Assembly: GCA_012862575.1 (NCBI GenBank) | Contig: BLSF01000014.1 | Span: 124,001-188,000 of the forward strand | Length of the DNA: 64,000 nt | Origin: Parietichytrium sp. I65-24A | Taxonomy: Eukaryota > Sar > Bigyra > Thraustochytrida > Thraustochytriidae | Reading direction: 5' to 3' | Part shown: positions 10,661-21,014 of the stretch, in pieces | Layout of the letters: each line of letters starts with the position of its first letter | How positions within the stretch are numbered: the first letter of the stretch is position 1 | The notes under the pieces: model-generated | Seen by the model: the letters and a program-made list of their open reading frames with translations, nothing else | Databases searched by the model: none | Told to the model about the DNA's origin: nothing | Program-made: the position numbers and the translations under genes

Positions 10661-10730
10661 AAGCCAAAGAAAGCACGGCAGTCCCCCGCAGCTTCAAGCC
10701 AAAGAAAGCACGGCAGTCCCCCGCAGCTTC
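10661..10730. repeat. Two tandem 35-bp units
   Basis: A 35-bp unit beginning AAGCCAAAGAAAGCACGG is present twice head to tail without visible mismatch. It lies about 150-220 bp upstream of the CAX start. Confidence 0.85.
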
Positions 10731-10770
10731 TGCGCGTACCCTCTGTGCGGTACTCGCGTACGCCACTCAC

Positions 10771-10794
10771 TGTACACTGTACACTGTACACTGT
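10771..10794. repeat. TGTACAC heptamer tandem repeat
   Basis: The 7-bp unit TGTACAC is repeated three times plus TGT. Each junction also forms a short palindrome (GTGTAC-like). Confidence 0.85.
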
Positions 10795-11120
10795 TCGTTT
10801 GTTGTCTCTCTCGCAGCGATCCAAAGTGATCAGAAACGGGTTCGGACGACTGCTAGGCGATTGGATAGCCGATTCCCAGTGGGATCGCTGCGAGACGGGC
10901 AGTGCTACCGGTGCAGGTAGAGAGGGTTAGCTCCGTTACGATGTAACCGCCGAATGCGGAACGCATCTTATCCGAGTGGATTTTGCTTTTGTTTAGTGAG
11001 TTTGGTGTTTTCCATTTGTTTTATTTTGTTTTTCACGTTTTTCAAGTTGTAGTTTTTCATCGTTTTTCGTTTGCTTGCTTTTACTATTGTTTGCTATTGT
11101 TTGTTGTTGTTTGTATGTGG

Positions 11121-11150
11121 ATGTTTGTGGATGTTTGTGGATGTTTGTGG
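11121..11150. repeat. ATGTTTGTGG decamer x3
   Basis: Three perfect head-to-tail copies of a 10-bp unit in a GT-rich stretch. Confidence 0.85.
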
Positions 11151-12728
11151 AATACGGACCACATCAGACTTGCGACTGTTCGAGTTGGAAATCGTCGGCG
11201 ACGAATCGTTAGGGTTGTTGGGTTCCGGGTTCGAGGTCCTAGGTTCTAGGTTGCGTTTTTGGGAGCTTGGTGGGGTGCCAGAACTCAAGTTGCCAACAGT
11301 GATTAGAGACGCTTACGTGCAAGGGGATGGTGGCATGAAATTCCGCTGTGTCTCTATGGTGGGACCCATCTTGGATCGGTCGAATCGATTGCTTTGGGCT
11401 GTGGGAGGAGGAAGGATTGGAGGAAGGCATGCAAGGCTTGCAATCTATGCCTGTGTTTTTGGCCGGACGAACGAAAAACAGTCTTGGTGAAGACGAAAAT
11501 CTTTCATTAAAAGCGGCGATCTGCCGTGCGTTGGGAAGAACACTGATACGGGGTCGTTGGAGAACGTGCGATTTCAGAAACGGTCTCGAAACGAAGGTTA
11601 TTTTAATTTAAGCGACTGAAATTCTCCGTGCTTCATGTCTCTTGATTGAATGAAATTAGTCTCCTCTGGAATCGCATTTGCCTTGAACGGGTACCAATGA
11701 TCAGTCGCCTGCTGGAGAAGAAAGAGCACTGGTACCGGAACGTGCGAACGTGACACCAGATCCAAAAATAAAAGTAAGCGTCGTGGCTGACCAAAGAATA
11801 TCTTCATAAATATCAGAGTTCAGAATTCAGAACATGGATGCCCTTGAGAAGTTACGAAGGGATAGCAGCGATTGTTGCTCGCTCGTTAAACAGGAAGGTT
11901 GTTTTGCCGACTCGACCATATATGTGGAGCCCTCTGTTCATCCCAATCCTAAAATCCGTCGCCGAACGTGCACTGACTGTGAGTACTGGTGCAGTACGGA
12001 AAGTGTGAGTACAGTATTCGAATGAAACTGCCAATCCTCTGAACCTCATAAATCCAAGTCACAACCTCTGAGTCCAGTCTTCCAATTCGTTGCAATCATC
12101 CCCACGAATCGCTACCACCTGTGCTAATAGTCATCCTCGCCCCTACTTGCAGCGAGGACATGTACGCTATTGAATAGGACCCAACTACACTCTCCTCCCT
12201 CGCCACCCTCGCCTCAATGAGCACTTACACTCACCCTATTAGGATTTACCCGCATCTATAGCATTAGTGTAACAGTGGACTGTAGGGCTTCTTAAGAGCT
12301 GAGGTATGTAGTGTGCTGGACGTGTTGGACAGTCAGTTCTGTCAGCTCAGGTTCATTCACTCTCTCTCTCAAATTGACAGTGACTGTGAATTAATAATTA
12401 TTCTCTGAATTCTGCTTTCTATCTATAGCTCCTACTATAGCTAGTTGCTACCAAAGCGGGAGGAAAAAGAGGAAAAGAAGGAGAACAAAGCAGAGAGATG
12501 GAGAGAGAGGCCGATGATTGCGCGGTAGCTACAGTAACAACACCCAAGCTACCTAATCACCAGGAAGTTGGACTGCTCAAAGATATTTCCAAGAACGAGG
12601 AATCCAACAAAGAAACAGAACTCCTTTAAAGGAGTCAATCGGCACGGTGGTACGTAGGGTAGCGCAGGTGCATCGGTGCTGTCGCCAAGGGAACGAAAGA
12701 GAACGAAAGAGAACGAGGGCAGTCGGAG

Positions 12729-12773
12729 CAGTTGGATCAGTTGGATCAGTTGGATCAGTTGGATCAGTTGGAG
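12729..12773. repeat. CAGTTGGAT 9-bp tandem repeat x5
   Basis: Four perfect copies and one variant copy of a 9-bp unit end about 80 bp before the phosphate-carrier ATG, probably within its 5' untranslated region. A 10-bp GAACGAAAGA repeat lies just upstream at about 12691-12715. Confidence 0.85.
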
Positions 12774-12855
12774 CAAGCAGACCCTGAATAGGAAGGACGC
12801 TCGTGGCACACTCGGAGGTTGGGTTACGCGAGAGAGTTTGGCGGAGGTGAGCGAG

Positions 12856-13960
12856 ATGGAGATCGGTTCGCAGGCAGTGTCGGCCAAGTGGAACGCGCGG
12901 TACGCAGGGGTTGTCCCGCACGATGCGGTTTATTACACCAAATGCTTTGCCGGAGGCGTGCTGGCGTGCGGGAGCACACACACGCTCATGTGCCCGGTGG
13001 ACGTGGCCAAAGTGTCCATGCAAGTGAACCCGAAAAAGTATCACTCCATTGGTCAGACTGTGTCATCGATTCGCGCAGAATTTGGGGCAGGCGCGCTTTC
13101 AAGGGGTGCGGTGGCTACCTGCATTGGGTACTCGGCTCAAGGGCTCTTCAAGTTGTAAGTTTGGAAAATACAGGTGCAACGGCACTTTTTTTGGAAAAGC
13201 GCTCTAACACTGGATATCGCAGCGGCTTGAACGAAGTCTTCAAAGATTTTTACGCCAATCAGGTTGGTCAAGAGAATGCCTCAAAGTATAGGGGGTGGCT
13301 TTGGGCTGCGAGTGCCGCGTCGGCGGAATTCGTGGCAGATATCTTTCTGTGCCCATTTGAGATGGTTAAAGTGAAACAGCAAACTGCATTTGACTTCCCC
13401 AAATCATTTTCTGCTGCATGGAGTAACATGCAGGCCAACAAAGCAACCACCTCTTTCCCTTTTGGCTCTTTGGTGCCTCTTTGGACGCGCCAGATTCCTT
13501 ATACTGTGACGAAATTTGTCGGATTCGAGTTTGTCGTCGAGCAGATGTACGAACGGGTCTTCACCAAACCAAAGGATAGCTACTCAAAGTCCACGCAGCT
13601 GGCCATCACGTTCACATCAGGATGTAAGTTTACTTGTTCTGACTCCAGGTCTGTAGACAGTTTCGCGACCCACTAACTCTGCCGTTCTGGAACAACTCAG
13701 ATATCGCTGGAGTCTTCTGTGCGATAGTAAGCCAGCCTGCAGACAATCTCGTGAGTCAGATGGGCAAGGCAGAAAATCGAGGCAAGGGATTCGGCCAAAT
13801 GGCTAGCGAGGTGGGGATGCGCAACTTGTTTTTGTCCGGCCTTGGCGCAAGAATCATCATGATTGGTACCCTCACTGGCCTCCAGTGGTACATCTACGAC
13901 ACCTGGAAAGTCATGGTCGGTCTCGGCACAACTGGCGGAGGCGCAGTTGCCAACAAATGA
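12856..13960 (+). CDS. Mitochondrial phosphate carrier-like protein (SLC25A3 family), paralogue 1
   Basis: The gene model has three exons: 12856-13154, 13223-13623 and 13701-13960, giving 319 residues. Both introns (68 and 77 bp) start GTAAGT and end AG, and joining them restores the carrier fold across the junctions (FKF-GLNEV and TSG-YIAGV). The three mitochondrial-carrier repeats are visible through their Px[DE]xx[KR] signatures: CPVDVAKVSM, CPFEMVKVK and QPADNLVSQ. The order and spacing, the FKFG segment after repeat 1 and the IPYTVTKF motif place it with inner-membrane phosphate:H+ symporters. The second signature (PFEMVKVK) departs from the usual PLEATRIR-type sequence, and the C-terminal repeat is also divergent, so substrate or regulation may differ. 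The paralogue at 21015-22188 looks canonical. Confidence 0.87.
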
Positions 13961-14249
13961 ACAGCTTTCAATGGTGGCGCAAGTACGCCATCAAAGGAGC
14001 AGTGATCAATGTACGTAGAGCCAAATTATTCCATTCACCTTCGATCACTTTTTCTCAAAAATAGCTAGCCTTAAGAAATCCCCAACCATAGCTTGCCCAT
14101 AATTTCGCCTCGTTTTGATTTTACTTGTGTCACCGCCAACTCTTGGAATGAAACACATACGGTCGACGCTCAAAGATGGAGGATGAGTTCTTGTTGTCTG
14201 CAAATGAAGGCGAAATAAAATAATATTTAACTGTAAGTTACAACAATGC

Positions 14250-17200
14250 TTAAAGTTTACCTCCAACGGTGTGTCCTTCAATTTTCGTCAGAAACCACTT
14301 TGCGAGCAACAATCTTCGGGGGGCGTCTTCGGTGCGGGAAATGACTCCAAAAAGATTATCGGTGAGTGCCTCCTTGCTTGCAAATTCAAAAGCGTCCTCT
14401 TGAGCAACTCCGATGTCGGCGCCCTCCTTCAAAGTAGAAGACGTACCTGGATCCTGAGAATGGCCTTTGAGAACCAGCTTCTCTGACATGTCCAGAGCGC
14501 TGTCCAGGGCAGGTAATGAAATAGCCTTAAGGCAGGTGAAGAGCAGCGTGCTCAAAATCGTGCCGCTCTTCTGTTTGCGGGGGGTCAGCGCTTTGCCTTC
14601 TATCACATTCTCCAGAGAGTTTAAAACCCTGCGGAAGGCCATCACCGCCAATGGTTGTGCCAATTCATTTGGATCATTTCCAAGGGCAGTGAAGATGGAC
14701 GAAACCACATACGCCAGGCGTTTCGCAGGGGTTGCCTCTGGGAAAGAATCAAGGGTTTCGGTGATGTAGCGAGGAACTATTGCGAGCCTGCCAGGCGGTG
14801 CACCAATAGAGGCATTCTCCGAGGCCTCTGCATCACCCTTTGTACCAACAATGTCGGTCAGCCACTTATGCGTCCTGAAGTTCAAATGCGCAAAGGAGTG
14901 GTGTACTCCAACTTCGAGCAATATCAGAACAATTTCGCCGAAGAGAGGTGGAAGGGCCAGTTCGTCGTCTTTTGGCGATTCCGCGCCACGAAAAATGTTG
15001 TCGTTCTCGTTTGCGCTTAATGCTGCGGTCTTTCGTGCAGTTTTCGCGCGAGCTAATTCAGCCTGGGCAGCCTCATGGACCTCTGCTGCAGTGACGACTG
15101 GGGCCGCGATGAAGGCATCGTTATACAACATGGGCTGATCGTCCACAACGCCAACAGTTGGCGACGCTGGCATGTAGCTGGCTCGCTTGAGGGTGGGCAA
15201 CAGGCAGGATTCCCCAAAACCCATCAGGAACTCCAGTCGTGCACCAAGCACCCAATCTTGAAAGCCCTCCTTTCGGGGGTGAGCCGCGTATCCTTCGCCG
15301 TCTCGACTCCGAACAAACAGACTATGCAGACGAAGACTCGCGACAGACTGGCTCACAGCGCCATCAGAGCAAATATATGACTGAAGGGCGCCTTCAAGCT
15401 GAATTGCCTCGTTGACACGAACTTGAAACGCGCTCATGCTTGCAACTGCGTCTGCCACCATGAGCGCGTATCTCTTCGATGGAAGATTTGAAATACTCTG
15501 GGAGCTGATGAGGACAACGCAGAGATAGCCCATCTGTAAAAGTCGGGCCATCCCTGAGTGGATACCCAGATACTCTTGAAGAGGATCAGCCGGAGCTTGC
15601 GAGGCTTTAGCCTTCTGCAGCTTAGCTTGATGTTTCTCCACAAGCTCAGTCACTTGCTTTAAGAACAATTGCTGCTCTTGCACAGGATCTATCTCCTCGG
15701 GAGGAATTTCTGCATAATAGCCCTCCAGTTTGACCTCTCTTGGACCGCTGGCGCCGCTCTCCGCCTCGGGAACATCTACGGCCACCTCTGCTACCGGTGA
15801 AGCACCGATTTCAGATTGTTCATCGCTCATAGTGTCCCCATCCTCGCGCGAAGTGACCGTCGCCGACGCGTTTTCCTCCCCGGTTCCATAGACAAGTTGG
15901 ACAGTCCGCCTTGCAATGACTCCGTATAGATCCGGGTTCAGTCGCGTCGCTTGATATACGCGCTTAGCGTACCTCCGAAGTCTTCCGATGCACCACTCTG
16001 TGACCAGAGTGTTGGACGAATCTGGATTCGACACAGCAAGGTCAGACGCCGTTGGAAGCTTGCGCAAAATTAGCGATACGAGCTGCGGGGCAAGTTTGAA
16101 CACTTCGGTCTCAGTATACTTTGAAGCGAGGGTGGCTCGCTCACTCAGAGTCTTGTCATTGCGCGGCCTCAAGCAAGCATCGCTCCAAGCAGATGCTCCA
16201 AGCAGCCCTTCGACTACGGCCTGTAGAACCGCAACGTCCCAATGAATATGTGCGTCTGCATACACACATGCGAGGCCAGCCGCGACGACAACGCCTTGTG
16301 CCCTTGCAAATTGCGCTTGCTCTTCTTCCAAAACGTCGTCGCTGGCATCGCCAAGATCGCACACCTTTTCATAACGTATGATGGATGCGCGTGCAAGACG
16401 TTGAAGAGCTAGTTCGAGGCGTGGTTGAGGGCTCTTCTTAACATCCTTTCCCCAAGCATAGTCCGGGGCACCGCGGAGTAGACCGGCGGCAACGTATGCA
16501 GCAACATCCTGGGTTCGATCCCTCTGATTCTCGAGATGGTTAACAATGAACTTTACCACCGGTGATCCGATCGTGTCGAACGGGAGATAGGCAGCTACAC
16601 TGCAAAATGATCCATGCACTGCACGGGCAAGGATGCCGCCGTGCTCAAAGTCAATCGCGGGCCATGATTTCCAGAGCTTTAGAATCGGTGAAAGGATACC
16701 TTGAGGAGAAGTGAAGTGGAGATTCACTTGCTGTACCTGTTGCAATCCTTGCTTGGCATATCGATCAATCTGGTCTGCTCGTGCCGCCATTTCCATTGCA
16801 GATTCAAAGAAAAGCTCCAGGTCTTCTTTTTCGATCCCGTGATCTGGGGTGAGCTTGGCTTTCACGAGTGCTGAGCGTAGATATCGGCACCCGATGGCCA
16901 CGCAAGATGGCGACACGAGTGCAGCTCTGCATCTGGTCAGACCCATTGCCAACAATGACAGGATGCGCGTGGCAAAGACTCGCGAAGATTGATTTGGTGA
17001 CTCAAAATCAACAGCAAAACCCGCGCTGCTAAGAACGTCAACGACACAATTTATGGTTCGTTGCAAAACCTTGCCGCTCGGGTCCGTCTCGTCGCTTTCC
17101 ACATATCGATCCACCTTCAACTTGCTTGACGGCACTGTACACAAATAAGACGGCACAAGCTCAACCTTCGCACGGATTGCGGCTTGCAGAACCTCTTGCT

Positions 17201-20171
17201 CTGTCAGCCCTTGGTTCTGCAAATAGACTACTTTTTCTTCAAGCGGAACTTCTTGTACAGAGGGGTCTAGAAGAAATGCTGCGCCGCGCTTAACCTGTTC
17301 TTCTCGAATGGATGCTTTAGACATGGCCGGTCGTTCTTCATCGCTTAATGCTGCACGCTCAATAGCAAGCTCGATTTCCTCCTCTGTAAGTCCTTTGCTA
17401 CGGAGATAACGCACTCTCTCTTCAGGAGCGGATTGCCGAGCAAGGTCATTCGCCAAGAACGTTGCTCCAGTTTGCACTAGGTCTTCCCGAACGCTCGAGC
17501 TCGAGGCACGTGGAGGAAGGTCATCGGGGTTGAAGGGCAAGTCAGCCAGCCGAAACGCTTGCTTGATGGCCTCCTCCGTAAGGCCTTTGGAAGCCAGATA
17601 CTCCACTTGCTGAGCCACACTCTGCCCCTGCTTGTGAGTCAAGAGAAGAAAATTCTTCGCTTGTGCCAGCTGTTTAGGGAGCTTCGAAGCAGTTGAGAGG
17701 TTGGGATTGGCGATGGTGGCGAGTTCCTCAACGGCAGAGATCTCGCTCTCCGATAAGCCCTTCTTCGAGAGATACTGGCGCATTTCTTCTACAGGAATGT
17801 GTTGCCCATTCGAGCTCAACCAAAACCTTCGACCTTGCTCCAGAAGTTCTCTCCGAGAACCGGCAGAATTTAGGATTGACTGCTCTTTATCGACCGCAGC
17901 GTTGATGTCGTGAATTCCGATCTCTTTGAAGGCAGCAGCGATGTCGCTGTTGCTCAATCCTTTACTTAGAAGAAACTCCATGCGCTCCTTTACTGAGGTG
18001 CCCTCTGTGTCAGCACTTTCTAAAAATCGCTTGGCCAGTTTGAGAGGAGCATCCGAATCCGTTTCGCTCGAGTCCTCTGAAGTAGAGGGCACTTTGAGTC
18101 CCGCATTCTCGAAAGCCTGTCGAATTTCTTCAGGAGTGAGACCTTTTGAGCTCAAAAAAGCTACTTTAGCCTTGGAATCACCTTGACCCCGAGATGTCTC
18201 AAGAAAATTGGTGCCTTGCTTGACGCGTTGCGCGCTGGTAGGAGGCGGCCCTTCGGCATTGTAAAGTTGATGCACTTCCTCCGAGGAAAAACCTGCAGAA
18301 AGTTTTTCTCCTGCCTGGATAATTTCGGCTTCAGAAACCCCTTGAGATTTAAGGAATTTGACCTTATCCACCAAAGAGCGGGATTTTGTAGCCGGATCGG
18401 ACAGGAAACGAACTGCGTTCCCCAGCTGCTTATTGTCGGAATACGAAGCCTTCGCCAACTTGATATCTTCTTCAGACAAGGGCAAACCCACCTTGGTGAA
18501 TGCCTCTTCAATCTCGTCATCTGAGAGACCCTTCTCATACAAAAACGAAGCTTTGGCAGTAGAAGACGAACTCCCCGTGGTCTTATTGAGCAGAAATTTC
18601 GTGGCTTGTGATATTCTCTGTTTTCGCGCTTTCTCCTTTTGCAGCTCCTCCTCCAATTCTGGGCTCCTTTTTGCCTGCGCAGGACTCTGCGACTCCTCTT
18701 CTAACTCGGGAGTCTCTTGTGGCTCCTCATTCTCGATTTCAGCGTTTGTGGGATTCATAGAGACTCCGGAGACACCGTTTGTCGTTACAGAGCCTTGAAC
18801 TTTGCTCATCGCTTCCTTGATCTCGGATTCAGAGATCCCCTTGGACTTGAGAAAAGCTATTTTTTCGGAGATTGGTCGGCTCTGAGCGCTCGAATGGCTC
18901 AGAAACGCTACCGCTTTCGAGATGTTGCTGTTGCTTCCTGCAGGCGAAGACGAGGTGGAAGACTTGCTTGCGATGTACACGTTTCCGTCTCCAGCTTGTT
19001 CACACGCGGTTTTTAGCTCTTGCTCGGTCAGCCCTTTCGACCTCAAGAAGGCGAGCTTCTCTGCCATTGTCTTGGACTTGACGCCAGGGTGCTGCAAAAA
19101 TGTTACGCCCTTTTCAACCATCTCAGGGCGCACAGTGACTCCATCAGTCAAATGCTCATTCGACGAGTCGATTGTGCTCTCACTTATCGCTGCGGACGGT
19201 TGTTGAAGTGATGGCGGTGGGGAAGCGGAAGGAATATCATCCAGGCCGAATTGCTTGGACACTTCCGGCGATAGGGCCATACCTGCTCTTGAACATGACA
19301 GCTTTATCTCCTCTGCCGTGAGACCCTTGCTCTTCAGAAACTCTAACCTCTCCTCCATGGTCTTCCCTTTCACTGAGGGGTGCTTTAGAAAGATTGCCCC
19401 ATTCTTTATCATGTCCTCCCTCGGCGCGCGAGGTTGATAGGCCTTTAGAGAATTCAGCTCTTCCACGGTGGGTATTCTTGCAGTTTCCGCGGCTTCACAA
19501 GACATGACAATTTCGGCATTTGTAAGGCCTTTTGATTTGAGAAACGCTAGCTGCTCATCGAAAGGTTTCACTTTGATCGTCTCGGTCTGGAGGAAAGCCT
19601 TACCGTTGTTCACCATTTCCTTGCGAACCTTTTCATTAATAAGGAACGAAGCCGGAGGTTCCACGCCCACCTGGGCGCAGGCTATGCGAATCTCGGTCTT
19701 GTTCAGCCCTTTCTCCACCAAGAACGCAATTTTTTCTGCCACCGTGCGATCCTGAACCTGATCATCCTCCAAAAACGTCACAGCAGAGGCGATTAGTTCG
19801 TCTCTCAAGGGATCATCAGCCGGGACCCCGTCTTCTGCCACATTCGCCCGTAGCCCTCTAGCCCACACGTGCAACAGCCGAGCAGCTTCCGCCCTCGTGG
19901 ACACCCACTCATCATCCACAAGATCGCTCGCAGGTGGCCCATCACCGGAACTTGGCTGCACTTGCGAGTTCGTTGCATGTCTCCTCTTGCGCCCAATTTC
20001 CCACACAGAACTACTGGCGCAAACTCCCAAAAGCCACTCCACGTGTTCCAGGTCGTGCACCGCGTCCGCGCTCTCCAATACCTGACGAGCCAATTTCACC
20101 GCGGATACTCCCCCGGAAACAGCCTTCCCATCTGGCTGCAGCAGTCGCTTGGCCGCCTCCACAGCCTCCAT
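14250..20171 (-). CDS. Giant protein with 13 PEX14 N-domain-like modules and an unassigned C-terminal half
   Basis: A single exon of 1973 codons starts with ATG. After about 120 N-terminal residues, 13 modules of about 50-90 residues follow between 123 and about 1005. Each has a first helix with xAVxFL, a short Pro/Ser-containing turn, then a helix and turn of the form KxxFLxxKGLTxxEIxxAxxxxG. This is the pattern of the PEX14 N-terminal domain, the three-helix module that binds WxxxF/Y peptides of the peroxisomal import receptor PEX5. Ordinary PEX14 has one such module, a membrane segment and a coiled coil; here no convincing membrane segment is seen. Residues 1006-1973 are helical, with an acidic loop near 1410-1475, and resemble no family I know. 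A multivalent scaffold for WxxxF-type ligands is inference. The gene is flanked by two phosphate-carrier paralogues. Confidence 0.85.
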   Translation of the reverse strand: MEAVEAAKRLLQPDGKAVSGGVSAVKLARQVLESADAVHDLEHVEWLLGVCASSSVWEIGRKRRHATNSQVQPSSGDGPPASDLVDDEWVSTRAEAARLLHVWARGLRANVAEDGVPADDPLRDELIASAVTFLEDDQVQDRTVAEKIAFLVEKGLNKTEIRIACAQVGVEPPASFLINEKVRKEMVNNGKAFLQTETIKVKPFDEQLAFLKSKGLTNAEIVMSCEAAETARIPTVEELNSLKAYQPRAPREDMIKNGAIFLKHPSVKGKTMEERLEFLKSKGLTAEEIKLSCSRAGMALSPEVSKQFGLDDIPSASPPPSLQQPSAAISESTIDSSNEHLTDGVTVRPEMVEKGVTFLQHPGVKSKTMAEKLAFLRSKGLTEQELKTACEQAGDGNVYIASKSSTSSSPAGSNSNISKAVAFLSHSSAQSRPISEKIAFLKSKGISESEIKEAMSKVQGSVTTNGVSGVSMNPTNAEIENEEPQETPELEEESQSPAQAKRSPELEEELQKEKARKQRISQATKFLLNKTTGSSSSTAKASFLYEKGLSDDEIEEAFTKVGLPLSEEDIKLAKASYSDNKQLGNAVRFLSDPATKSRSLVDKVKFLKSQGVSEAEIIQAGEKLSAGFSSEEVHQLYNAEGPPPTSAQRVKQGTNFLETSRGQGDSKAKVAFLSSKGLTPEEIRQAFENAGLKVPSTSEDSSETDSDAPLKLAKRFLESADTEGTSVKERMEFLLSKGLSNSDIAAAFKEIGIHDINAAVDKEQSILNSAGSRRELLEQGRRFWLSSNGQHIPVEEMRQYLSKKGLSESEISAVEELATIANPNLSTASKLPKQLAQAKNFLLLTHKQGQSVAQQVEYLASKGLTEEAIKQAFRLADLPFNPDDLPPRASSSSVREDLVQTGATFLANDLARQSAPEERVRYLRSKGLTEEEIELAIERAALSDEERPAMSKASIREEQVKRGAAFLLDPSVQEVPLEEKVVYLQNQGLTEQEVLQAAIRAKVELVPSYLCTVPSSKLKVDRYVESDETDPSGKVLQRTINCVVDVLSSAGFAVDFESPNQSSRVFATRILSLLAMGLTRCRAALVSPSCVAIGCRYLRSALVKAKLTPDHGIEKEDLELFFESAMEMAARADQIDRYAKQGLQQVQQVNLHFTSPQGILSPILKLWKSWPAIDFEHGGILARAVHGSFCSVAAYLPFDTIGSPVVKFIVNHLENQRDRTQDVAAYVAAGLLRGAPDYAWGKDVKKSPQPRLELALQRLARASIIRYEKVCDLGDASDDVLEEEQAQFARAQGVVVAAGLACVYADAHIHWDVAVLQAVVEGLLGASAWSDACLRPRNDKTLSERATLASKYTETEVFKLAPQLVSLILRKLPTASDLAVSNPDSSNTLVTEWCIGRLRRYAKRVYQATRLNPDLYGVIARRTVQLVYGTGEENASATVTSREDGDTMSDEQSEIGASPVAEVAVDVPEAESGASGPREVKLEGYYAEIPPEEIDPVQEQQLFLKQVTELVEKHQAKLQKAKASQAPADPLQEYLGIHSGMARLLQMGYLCVVLISSQSISNLPSKRYALMVADAVASMSAFQVRVNEAIQLEGALQSYICSDGAVSQSVASLRLHSLFVRSRDGEGYAAHPRKEGFQDWVLGARLEFLMGFGESCLLPTLKRASYMPASPTVGVVDDQPMLYNDAFIAAPVVTAAEVHEAAQAELARAKTARKTAALSANENDNIFRGAESPKDDELALPPLFGEIVLILLEVGVHHSFAHLNFRTHKWLTDIVGTKGDAEASENASIGAPPGRLAIVPRYITETLDSFPEATPAKRLAYVVSSIFTALGNDPNELAQPLAVMAFRRVLNSLENVIEGKALTPRKQKSGTILSTLLFTCLKAISLPALDSALDMSEKLVLKGHSQDPGTSSTLKEGADIGVAQEDAFEFASKEALTDNLFGVISRTEDAPRRLLLAKWFLTKIEGHTVGGKL
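17155..19805 (-). repeat. Array of 13 diverged PEX14-like modules (coding)
   Basis: The modules lie within the 1973-residue protein, with the first at residue 123 and the thirteenth from about 953 to 1005. They are clear at protein level (for example FLKSKGLT in modules 2 and 3, FLRSKGLT in 4, FLKSKGIS in 5, YLASKGLT in 11 and YLRSKGLT in 12) but diverged at DNA level. This indicates old duplications kept by selection rather than a recent expansion. Module 10 (FWLSSNG, YLSKKGLS) and module 13 (YLQNQGLT) are the most diverged. Linkers of 10-50 residues are Ser/Glu/Pro-rich. Confidence 0.85.
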
Positions 20172-21014
20172 CTCGCGCTCTCTCAGCTGCTCACCACACC
20201 TCCAGCAAGCTCAAACTAACCACACGCACTCCCCAAGTTCCGGATCCCTGAATCCCTGGATCCCTGGATCTCTGGATCTCTGGATCCTTGGATCTGCCCA
20301 AGCCCACCACGGCGAAGCTGCCAGAATCCGGTTCTGCGCGAGAGAACCGGCGCGCACGCGGCGGGGATGGGTTCCCGGGTGACTGGGCGACTGTGGCGCG
20401 CGTTGCAGGCCCTTCTGCGCGCAGTTTGGTTCGCGTTTCTGTTTCTGTTTCTGTTGTTTCTGCAACTCTTTCTTTGCCCAACCAAGTTTCCTTTTTACCA
20501 ACTCTTATCGTTTAGGGTATGTGTGGTGGTTAAGGTGAGTTGTGCGGCGGAATTCCCGAAAACTAAGGATTCCCAGCGATTGTTCTTTTGTTCGCGTCAG
20601 TGGTGATGTGAAATCTTGTGAGATTCCGAACTTTATGCTCAGGATCAATTGTTTGTGGACTGTGAAGAGAGAGATTTGGGTAATCGTGGACACCATGGAC
20701 GCCGAATCTTCAAGTTCTGAATTGTGCAACAAAAGTCTTGTGCGATGTTGCCAGAGGAACATTTTGTGAGTTGAAATTGTTGAATTTTGAAGAATACAGC
20801 AGATGCACGCGTGATCGAGACAATTCATCGAGCCACACCTCGTTGATGAGAATAGGTTCCCCAGACGCGAGCCACAACAAGAAGAAACTGGGGGGGGGGG
20901 GAGTATGGAAATGCTTTTGGTTTGAAAAATGGATTTTTGGCAAACAAAGCTCTAGAGATTTGGAGATGTCAACAGAGTGGAGGGCGCATGGCGCAAAACA
21001 CAACGTTGAACAGT
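20172..21014. other. Intergenic region upstream of the PEX14-module gene
   Basis: These 0.84 kb contain the promoter of the PEX14-module gene and the 3' end of phosphate carrier 2. They hold an 8-bp repeat array (listed separately) and a run of G near 20890-20901. No gene is recognised. Confidence 0.55.
20241..20296. repeat. Seven tandem 8-bp TGGATCCC-type units
   Basis: Seven consecutive variants of an octamer (CGGATCCC, TGAATCCC, TGGATCCC, TGGATCTC twice, TGGATCCT, TGGATCTG). The array lies 70-125 bp upstream of the PEX14-module ATG, in its probable promoter or 5' untranslated region. Confidence 0.85.

Larger units (their letters stand above)
10513..12855. other. Long divergent intergenic region rich in short tandem repeats
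   Basis: These 2.3 kb lie between the starts of the CAX gene and the first phosphate carrier. They hold several short tandem repeats, annotated separately, a T/G-rich stretch at about 10980-11150 and an AGTACT-containing block near 11981-12003. Short ORFs (for example 11071-11490 and 11834-12025) are low complexity or unrecognisable, and I do not call them genes. Confidence 0.55.

Noticed and set aside
11071-11490. 139-codon ORF in the CAX/phosphate-carrier intergenic region
   Set aside because: It starts in a T/G-rich repeat, the composition is biased, and no domain is recognised.
14250-20171. Idea that the PEX14-module gene is the organism's ordinary PEX14
   Set aside because: It has 13 modules, no visible transmembrane segment of the PEX14 kind and a huge unrelated C-terminal half. 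The ordinary PEX14 is probably elsewhere.
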